From Paralithodes platypus (taxonomy: Eukaryota; Arthropoda; Malacostraca; Decapoda; Lithodidae), in assembly GCA_032716605.1 (NCBI GenBank), contig CM064505.1, forward strand, positions 48,185,762 through 48,249,761: a DNA stretch of 64,000 nt. The letters run 5' to 3'. This document shows positions 56,580-64,000 of the stretch, one piece after another. Numbering within the stretch: position 1 is the stretch's first letter; each line of letters begins with the position of its first letter. Below the pieces are notes generated by a model. That model was not told where the DNA came from and did no database searches. It was given only the letters and a program-made list of their open reading frames with translations. A program made the translations under genes and the position numbers.

Positions 56580-58616
56580 ACTGACCATTTTTCCACACCT
56601 CACGTACACTACCCCCTCGTGTCCTACACTTCTAACTACCATGATGATGAACAGGAATATACATTCATATTAAAAACACCCGTGCCCTGTCCCTACGTTG
56701 AGCCAATGCCAACAAAGCAGACAGCCATAATTATATCTATGTATGTTCTTACATCCGAGAAGTAGATGTTATATACCTTAGAAGTTAATACACCCATGCT
56801 GTCCCTAGGTTTAAGATATTTATATTAACATACCCTAACATACTTTGTCTTGCCAGACTAAGTTTCTGAAGACCCATCGCCCCCATAAAATCTATGTATT
56901 CAATCCTTAGGTTAAATATTCATATGAACATTCCCTAACATATCTTGTCTTGCCAGACTAAGTTTCTGAAGACCCATCGCCCCATAAAATCTATGTATCC
57001 AATCCTTAGGTTAAGTATTAATATTAACATTCCCTAACATCTTGTCTTGCCAGACTAAGTTTCTGAAGACCCATCGCCCCATAAAATCTATGTATTCAAT
57101 CCTTAGGTTAAGTATCTTTATCCGCCATTGTGTTCACCTTTTTTTCCATTTACTTTTCCACAATTGTCATACATCTTCCACTTACCTCCTTCGTATCCAC
57201 AGTCCACACTACGCCAATTTGCTTCGTGTCCTACACCTCTTACCCCAACCAGAGATTGTATAGATAACCTTGTTACCAGTATCTTTCATAAATACCTCGA
57301 AACAACAACTAAGTACCCCTACGAACTGCCGCTTTTCTTGGTATATATATTTCATAGAAAACGCAGTTCCCAGGGACAACTAGACGTGCAAAAGCTCGTG
57401 CCAACTAATAGTATCCATAACCCCTCGTACTGACGAAGAATAATACACCATGTTTTTCCCTACTTTATCCACAGTCAAAACACACACCTACAGTTAACCT
57501 CCTTCTCCCCCACCGCCCCACAGTCCACATGATTCTATCTTTTCCAGACTCATATACCACCCTGTATTTGCATCCCCCGGTAGCATTTGACTAACGTACT
57601 TTCACTGTCCTTTCAAAACTCCAATATCAACTGCAGCCTAATGCCATCCCGATGCCCAGCGACCTTAGGGTCAAATTTCCCTGTAGCCCCCCTGAGCTTC
57701 CCCCCCCCCCCCTCTCATTAAAATACCCCGCGCTTCTCGACTCTTGTCCGACCTAGCCTCTCTCTCATACCTCTTGAAGATCCTTGATTTTTCCGTTGCT
57801 AACGCTCTCCAACCTTTTATATATACTCCTATCCAGCCTGCCTTCCCTTAGTAGGCCAGAACAACATTAGAACTTTACTAACCCCTTGCATGCCATCTAT
57901 TCTCTTACAACCTATTCACAACCCTGCACCCAATGGTCGTCGGTGCGAGGCTAGCCGCCTCACCAGTAACTAACTTCTATTGCCATACTTCCAGATAAAT
58001 GTGGCAGAGTTAGCAACCAGTCTCCACCACATCCAACAAACCATACGATTAACAACCAACCGATTAAAACCAGCTAGCCAAGGCACCTTCGGTTTGGATA
58101 TTAAGAAGACCCACATCTGTCTCATAAACTGCGGGTTATTACAAACACTGGTGATATGGCAAGCCCCTAGCCACAGCCGCCGGACGACCATCCCAGAGAG
58201 AGAGCGCCCGGCTACCCCTTTTTTACCCACCCGAGAAGGGAGACCCCACCCCCGCGGAGGTATACCTGACCCCTGTTTTGACTTCTGAGTCATTGCCAGG
58301 TAGCACAGGAATTCTTCCTATCAATGAACTAACCATGCATGACTAACACCTTTACTAACCTCTATTAACTCACAATAAACCATTTACCTTTCTTGCATAC
58401 TCTGATAACTAAATTAGCACCTCAGCTATACCATAGAATGAAGATTGAACAATCTAAGAGAGACGCTCCTATCACAGCTGTCCCCATCCTCCTCGCAAAG
58501 TAGATCCAGTCTCTCTCACCTAAATACTTCCAGTGTAGCCAAAATAGTACCTCTTACTAAGGCTCAGTTATATCATATTATGAGGGCTTCCTATAGCCAT
58601 GTGCCACAACAGTAAT
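56410..58616 (+). repeat. Gypsy-2 3' LTR, truncated by DIRS-3
   Basis: Collinear with 48,775-50,875. Three copies of the 100-bp unit at 56,846, 56,946 and 57,043, one more than the 5' LTR. Stops at CAACAGTAAT where DIRS-3 begins; the remaining 1.1 kb of LTR would lie beyond that element. Confidence 0.85.
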
Positions 58617-59147
58617 ATAGGTTTGACTCCTGTAAGGAGATAAAGAAAACCTAATATTTAGTAGTGGCCCGGTAATCATTGACGAACATGCCTATTACAT
58701 AAGGCATCCTCTTCAAACACTAATCCGCCGTAGTTTGAATCTACCGCGCAGAGCATTTAAAATCTGAGGAGCCTTCATCATGAGCACACGCGATCTCACT
58801 CATGGCTTCAGTCATTATGAATTGGGTTCTCACTACGAAAAAACTTCGTAAAAAATAAAAAACAAAAAGAAAATAAGAATAACTATCCAATAAGCTTTCC
58901 ATCATATCGTGGATGTACTTGTGTGGATCTTTGACCAGACGCTGATTCAGGCGTCATTCTTCCTTCACTGACATATCAAGTAAACCAAAATCCTTAATAC
59001 ATCAACGAATGGGAAGGGGATGGTCGGGAGGGCCCCAGTCGTCAATGATTACGGGGCCACTACTAAATATTAGGTTTTCTTTATCTCCTTACAGGAGTCA
59101 AACCTATAATTTATTAGTGGCCCCTCCATCATTGACGAACATGCCTG
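58617..59147. repeat. DIRS-3 terminal repeat and internal complementary region
   Basis: Arms as listed for the element. The fused-end arrangement matches DIRS-1 at 3520-3626. The middle part shares ACTCACTACGAAAAAACTT with the other copies. Confidence 0.8.
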
Positions 59148-59840
59148 ATTTCTAAGACTGGAGGGGGACATTCGTAATCATATCATAACTCTAGAAAAGC
59201 AGATAATCAAACAACCACATAGTATTCTTACTTTTGTAAAAAAGAGATATTCGGGTGCATAAACTTTATACAGCCTAAATCTTCAAAAAGGGGTACAAGC
59301 AGGAGCGTGCTTCAAAGAAGCCTGCTTGAAAAAGGGTTAACTCTTAGACTCTGAGCACAGATCTGCTAGTTAAGAAGGCACCCCACTTAAAGTAAGTGGG
59401 GAAAACTAAAAACTTATAAGTTTACATGTGCCCCATATAAACCCCATTAACTAGTGGATATATTCCTAAAAATATAACCAAACATAAATGAATTCTTGTG
59501 CATTCGTAGAAGTACTGAACTCGTGTACTTATGCAGATGTAATTACTGCAAAAGTAAAAGTCGTAGTTGCCACTACCGAGATTTCTCAAAAATCTATTGC
59601 TACACAGCCAAAGCTACTTACAACAAGAATTGTCGTAACACTACTATTGGCCTTTAGCACAATTTCCTGCAATGAATACTGCAGAGAAATTGTATAATAC
59701 AATGCCTACAACCAGTATCACAGCTCGTATGTTCCGAACACATACTCCGGAGGGGTCTAGGGTGTCCTATGTCACACTGACTGCACCCTCCCCCCCCCCC
59801 TTTTTCTTGAAATTAAACAAAACGTGACTAAAAGGGCCAC
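59148..59840 (-). other. DIRS-3 3' untranslated region
   Basis: Contains GGAGGGGGACATTCGT right after the complementary region, and TATCACAGCTCGTATG plus a C11 tract near 59,790, as in the other DIRS copies. A plus-strand frame at 59,488-59,697 has no support as a gene. Confidence 0.6.
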
Positions 59841-60458
59841 CTAGACCCTCTGCCGTAAAGCTATACATGGCAAGGAAGGTTTGTCCAGAGCTACTGAAAG
59901 GTATCGAGGCAAAAACTCCTGATTAGAGGCCCACAACTGTGTGGACGTAATAACTTCCAACGAAAGATTATTAAGGAAACGTAAAGAGGCTGTCCCCTTG
60001 CGTAAATCGTGGGTCTTACCCACAACGCCGGGATGCTTCTCTTTAAAGTCCTCGACCAAGAGAGAAGCCAGTGTACACTCCATCAATCGTTCACCCGGAC
60101 TTGCGACCCATAACGCACCCTGGTGATTTAGAGGTGCCACTCTTAAATATTTGGTTAGAGCTTGCACTGGGCAAAAACGATGGTGCACCTTTCCCCTGTT
60201 TAACGCCGGCACCGTGAACTCTGAAAACACGTGTTCACTGTGCTCAATCTCGGCTATGAATCCTGGGGAAGGTGCAATGTGAATACACTCATGAAGCCTA
60301 TCAAACCTGAGGCAATTAGGTGCGTTGCTCATCGCCGCCAGCTCAGATACTCTGTTCCCGGTAGCCAAAGCCATAAGGAATACAGCCCATTTGTAAAATC
60401 TGCAGTCTTTGGTACATACGGGAACGAGAATAACAACGATGCTTTGTCCAGAGACCAT
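59841..60458 (-). CDS. DIRS-3 tyrosine recombinase catalytic domain
   Basis: Complete catalytic set: FLMALATGNRVSELAAMS (Arg), VGKTHDLRKGTASLRF (HxxR) and NQEFLPRYLSVALDKP (Tyr), ending ALRQRV. Genuine homology starts at about residue 28; the first residues are out-of-frame sequence. Of the three DIRS copies, this alone keeps all the catalytic residues in one unbroken frame. The N-terminal domain is upstream in another frame after a small deletion. Confidence 0.88.
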   Translation of the reverse strand: MVSGQSIVVILVPVCTKDCRFYKWAVFLMALATGNRVSELAAMSNAPNCLRFDRLHECIHIAPSPGFIAEIEHSEHVFSEFTVPALNRGKVHHRFCPVQALTKYLRVAPLNHQGALWVASPGERLMECTLASLLVEDFKEKHPGVVGKTHDLRKGTASLRFLNNLSLEVITSTQLWASNQEFLPRYLSVALDKPSLPCIALRQRV

Positions 60459-61047
60459 GTAGGCCTGAGCTGACGGGGAGGTGGGCGGAGTTTAAAACCT
60501 GCCCACATAAATCACTTTCAGATAAATGTTTCTGCATGAACAGATAAATTAAATAATAAACAACCAACGCCACCGAGGGCACAGTTTGTTTTGTTCGAAG
60601 AATCCGAGACGTAAAAGCTTTCCAATGCGATTGAAACTGTCGCTTTGTAGACTGGGTATATTGATTCGTGAATATCTTGGTCACGTTGCTACCATAAGGT
60701 GCTAGCCACTTGGCCTCCTGAATGTCCAAAATGAACAAGTCCGCGAGGTTTCTAGGTTGCCAATTGTGTTCTAAGTGGAACAACCTGACCAGGAGGGACA
60801 CTGGGTGCGGGCACCACGTGTTCAAATGCTGGTACCACACTGCGCCGGCCACAGGGGCGCGATTAGCGAGACTACGCCTCGCTAATCCTGTAGTTTGTTG
60901 ACTACGTGGCACATTAGAGACGCGTCTGGCGGCGGAAAAGAGATAAATGGAACTCGACCTGTTCTCGTCCGTCATCAGAGCGTCAGGTCCGCCCGCCGGC
61001 GTTAATCGTCCGGCGGGTGAGGTACGACTGTGAGTATCGCCATACAC
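60343..61047 (-). pseudogene. DIRS-3 post-RNase H and recombinase N-terminal domain
   Basis: Early residues (TPAGGPDALMTDENRSSSIYLF) are the post-RNase H domain. APYGSNVTKIFTNQYTQSTKRQFQSHWKAF is the recombinase N-terminal domain. After LFMQKHLSESD the frame is lost: part of the linker between the two recombinase domains is deleted, so the frame below 60,520 is a shadow of the catalytic domain. Confidence 0.75.
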
Positions 61048-61380
61048 CTTGGCTGTGGCTGTCCCTCACTTGCGAGCTCGGTATACTCCCTGAACGGGAG
61101 CCCTCGTCCGAGTCCCTTAAAGGTTTATGATAATTAAAAGCTCCCATAGCTCATTAACACATTGAAAGCAGAGCTGGTGAGCAAAATCATAAAGTATACT
61201 AATTAATTTAATTTATATTTAATTGTATTAAAATAAATTACTATAAATAAACACAATATTATCATAATAAAATCATAGAAAATATATATGTTTATTATGA
61301 TTCAGCTATTAAATTATTTCATTAACAAATAAAAATAAGAAAAGGCTACCTGAGCTTAACGGCGTTAAACATACAGCAAT
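61048..61380. other. AT-rich spacer replacing DIRS-3 RT and gag
   Basis: No ORF. 61,130-61,360 is strongly AT-rich (TTAATTTAATTTATATTTAA-type words). It marks the deletion or insertion that removed the central genes of DIRS-3. Confidence 0.45.
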
Positions 61381-62068
61381 GAGAGGCTCAACTGCCGACA
61401 CGACAGAGACTGGGGGAAAACTACCCCGCCCCCGGGAACTACCTGGTCACCTGGTGCAACACCGGTAATCCGCCCTGGAAAGAGAATTTTCCGGGGATTA
61501 ATGCTCATAGGGTTACACCCAAAAAACGGTACAAAATATGTGCCTCAAAACCACCGGTCAACGAACCGTAGCACTCCACCACTACTTTTCGTTGTCCTTT
61601 AGTATCATATTAAAGATTTCAGCATATCTTTACCTGTCCAAAAGATTTAAGCATATCTTCTGAATCCTCATAAAGATGAAGCATATCTTTATTAAAGATG
61701 AAGTCTTTCAAGTATCCCTTTACACTTGAAACACTAGTAAGATTCCGGCATCTTTTTATCCCATAAAAAGTCTAAGCCTATCTTAATCTCTAATCCGGCT
61801 TCTCCCAGAAGCCCTCATAGATCGCCGTCTTGAAGGCCGTGATACCCTATTGTATCAATCAATTGTTTGGCAAATTATCTCGAATCGCAAATCCGTTAAT
61901 ATAACCACCCGAAGGTACCACCGCCGGGTTTTATATACAAGGAACCCAATGGAAATACGCCTAACGGCCTTATTGGGCAATCCTTAGTTGGAATTATGCA
62001 AGGCTGGTACATGTCATATTCATAACATACTATGTGGTACCAACTCTGTAAATTGCTAACTGAATAAA

Positions 62069-62107
<39 letters not shown>

Positions 62108-64000
62108 CAAACCAATTATATCTGCCCCAGACCTCTTTGTAAAAAGGTCTCCGGGAGGTAAAGACCAAACAAACAGACAGCATTGTTTCAATGGCTTTGA
62201 AAAGCAGAGAAAACCAAGGCCAACAGGTGTCAGCCTGATCACCTAGAAAACTGAGTGGAGCCCCCCTCGACGGGAATAACTCAGGAAGCCTGATCCCAGG
62301 CTCGACCATAGAAAACGCAGTTTCTGATGAGCCCTCAAGCGACCAAACTCGTCGGGGTAACTTACCTATTTTAGCCATCCTGACTAAAACTCGGTAAACA
62401 AAAACGGTGTTCTCGGAGCAACGAGAAAAACGCCGGAAAGGTAACCCACACTAAACTATACATTACAGGAGGGCGTAATGCATAAGCAATGAATAACAGG
62501 AAGCCTGCTCCCAGGCTCGACCACAGAAAACGCAGTTTCTTATGAGCCCTCACGCGACCAAACTCGTCGGGGTAACTTACCTATTTTGAGCCATCCTGAC
62601 TAAAACTCGGTAAACAAAAACGGCGTTCTCGGAGCAACGAGAAAAAACGCCGGAAAGGTAACCTACACCAAAATTACTCCAGGTTCTGCATAGACCCGCC
62701 GAGACCCAGCTCTGGAAAAAAAGAAAATTTCCAGGAATTAAGGCTCATAAGGTTAACACAAACATGTTCGCACACAAGTGTTAAATAACCTGCCGGGTAA
62801 CGAGACGTAATACTCAACGACGACAGCTCGCTACGCGGTGGGGTTTCCCAAGTAAAAGATTTCAGAATATCTTAATTTGTCCAAAAGATTTATGAATACC
62901 CTCTGACATAATATATAAGGACCAGCATGGCGTTTATAACTGATGAAGTCTTTCCGGTGGTGTTTGTTTCAAGATTCAATTTTGGAAAAAAGACCCCCTA
63001 AAAAAGACGCCGGCCCCCGAATTATCTCGTAGATCAAAAACTGGGAAGCCTGACAAATATACGAGATCTAACTTCTCCCGAAGTATCTTTTTAGATCGCC
63101 GTATGTTGAAGGCGGCGATACAAAACGTATCCCTCAATTGTCTGGTTAACTAACTGAATCGTAAATTCGTTATTCCCATCCCTCCAAGGAGCACCCGCCG
63201 GGTGTGAATATTAGTTTATTTTTTAAAAAAAACGTTAACCCCAATTGTGCCCCTAAAGCGCCGTATGTTAAAGGAGGCGATACACAATGCATCCCTCAAT
63301 TGTCTGGTCAACTAAACTGAATTTTGCAAATTCGGGCATCCAACCCTTCCAGGTTGCACCCACCGGGTGATTTAAAGTTTAAAAGTTAACCCCAAATGGT
63401 CCTAACCCCACTTCTTTGTAAAAGATCGCCGGGGAGGACATACAAAGATCGCAAATTGCAAATCAGTCAATATAACCACCCAAAGATACAACCGCCGGGT
63501 TTTACATGCAATGTCAAACCAATTGTACCTGCCCCAGACCTCTTTGTAAAAAGGTCGCCGGGAGGGAAAGACTAAACAAACAAACGGCATTGTTTCAATG
63601 GCTTATTAAAGATTTCAGCATATCTTTCACCTGTCCAAAAGAATTAAGAATAACTTCTTAATCCTCATAAAGATGAAGCATATCTTTATTAAAGATGAAG
63701 TCTTTCAAGTATCCCTTTACACTGGAGACACTAGTAAGATTCAGGCATCTTTTTATTCCATAAAAAGTCTAAGCCTATCTTAATCTCTAATCCAGCTTCT
63801 CCCAGAAGCCCTCATAGATCGCCGTCTTGAAGGCCGTGATACCCTATTGTATCAATCAATTGTTTGGCAAATTATCTCGAATCGCAAATCCGTTAATATA
63901 ACCACCCGAAGGTACAACCGCCGGGTTTTATATGCAATGTCAAACCAATTATACCTGCCCCAGACCTCTTTGTAAAAAGATCGCCGGGAGGTAAAGACCA
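61381..64000 (-). repeat. DIRS-3 leader with repeated ~165-bp and longer units
   Basis: The segment 61,605-61,930 recurs at about 63,605-63,930, and TGTCAAACCAATT(A/G)TA recurs at 62,105, 63,513 and 63,933. Degenerate units sharing GATCGCCGT, CCTCAATTGTYTGG and CCGCCGGGT occur at 61,820, 63,093, 63,260, 63,430 and 63,820. A direct duplication is present at 62,263-62,456 and 62,495-62,672 (GACCAAACTCGTCGGGG). No gene. It resembles the DIRS-1 leader in the CTGGAAA..TTTCCAGG..AATGCTCATAAGG motif. Confidence 0.65.
61935..62102 (+). mobile_element. LINE C 3' end fragment
   Basis: Plus-strand copy of 22,383-22,540: from AACCCAATGGAAATACGCC to a (TTA)n tail at 62,069-62,102. A heavily 5'-truncated insertion that splits one of the leader repeat units. 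Confidence 0.85.

Larger units (their letters stand above)
48775..58616 (+). mobile_element. Gypsy-2, LTR retrotransposon with gag but no recognisable pol
   Basis: 5' LTR 48,775-51,975, PBS at 51,977, gag ORF 51,995-54,136, a C-rich low-complexity region, a second ORF 56,127-56,579, polypurine tract 56,391-56,409 and 3' LTR from 56,410, cut by DIRS-3 at 58,616. Gag is homologous to Gypsy-1. No protease, RT, RNase H or integrase motif is visible in the 4.4 kb between LTRs, so it is probably mobilised in trans. Confidence 0.8.
58617..64000 (-). mobile_element. DIRS-3, diverged DIRS-type element, 5' end outside window
   Basis: Left inverted repeat 58,617-58,686 is complemented at 59,035-59,105, and the opposite-end segment follows at 59,106-59,147. 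Recombinase and post-RNase H sequence lie at 59,841-61,047. RT and gag are missing: after about 61,050 the sequence changes to AT-rich and then leader-like DNA. Terminal sequences differ from DIRS-1/2 (GACTCCTGTAAGGAG against GAGTCCCGGAGGGAA), so it is a separate subfamily. Confidence 0.8.

Overview
The window is eukaryotic (animal) DNA made almost entirely of transposable elements stacked inside one another. I found no convincing host gene, structural RNA gene or CRISPR array. The element mix is CR1/L2-type LINEs, Ty3/gypsy elements (one with integrase upstream of reverse transcriptase), DIRS-type tyrosine-recombinase retrotransposons, TTAA-targeting MITEs and a hAT-like element. Together with TAGGCCTA-rich filler and a few TTAGG-like steps, this suggests an aquatic invertebrate, perhaps a decapod crustacean. 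The species is an inference from repeat style only.

Left block (1-22,379). A minus-strand gypsy element (Gypsy-1) has its LTR end at 22,120-22,379 and gag, protease and the start of pol at 22,027-19,862. Its reverse transcriptase resumes at 3,112-2,948, because a DIRS element (DIRS-1, 3,113-19,861) sits inside the RT gene. A plus-strand CR1-like LINE (1-2,947) adjoins the RT fragment on its other side. DIRS-1 shows the full family architecture: inverted terminal repeats, an internal complementary region at 3,520-3,626, gag, RT/RNase H and tyrosine recombinase. The recombinase gene is split at 4,530/12,117 by a 7.6-kb insert carrying two minus-strand LINEs (A and B) and is flanked by CTAT on both sides. 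A tRNA-derived SINE with a poly(A) tail interrupts DIRS-1 gag.

Middle block (22,380-47,475). LINE C (minus) keeps an N-terminal ORF with a signal-peptide-like start and a canonical 2A ribosome-skipping motif, but its endonuclease is deleted. Next comes a second DIRS end (DIRS-2). It is interrupted by Gypsy-3 (26,482-44,737, 5-bp duplication CTACC), whose order is gag-PR-IN-RT-RH, as in Gmr1-type elements. The 3' LTR of Gypsy-3 holds a 2.76-kb hAT-like element (8-bp duplication GTAATAAT), itself carrying a TTAA MITE. Its 5' LTR holds a MITE, which holds a CR1 LINE (LINE E, with an esterase ORF1), which holds two more MITE copies. This gives a five-deep nest. An inversion with a small MITE at each breakpoint scrambles the 5' LTR near 43.2-44.4 kb.

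Right block (47,476-64,000). An array of decayed LINE 3' ends is followed by Gypsy-2 (48,775 onward), which has 3.2-kb LTRs, a gag ORF with a very long proline/serine-rich extension, no recognisable pol, and a second unknown ORF that runs through the polypurine tract into the 3' LTR. Its 3' LTR is cut at 58,616 by a third, diverged DIRS element (DIRS-3). DIRS-3 retains recombinase sequence to about 61.0 kb and a repeat-rich leader that runs off the window.

Nearly every coding region is frameshifted or truncated. The genes describe element life cycles (nicking and target-primed reverse transcription, LTR integration, recombinase-mediated circle integration) rather than host biology.
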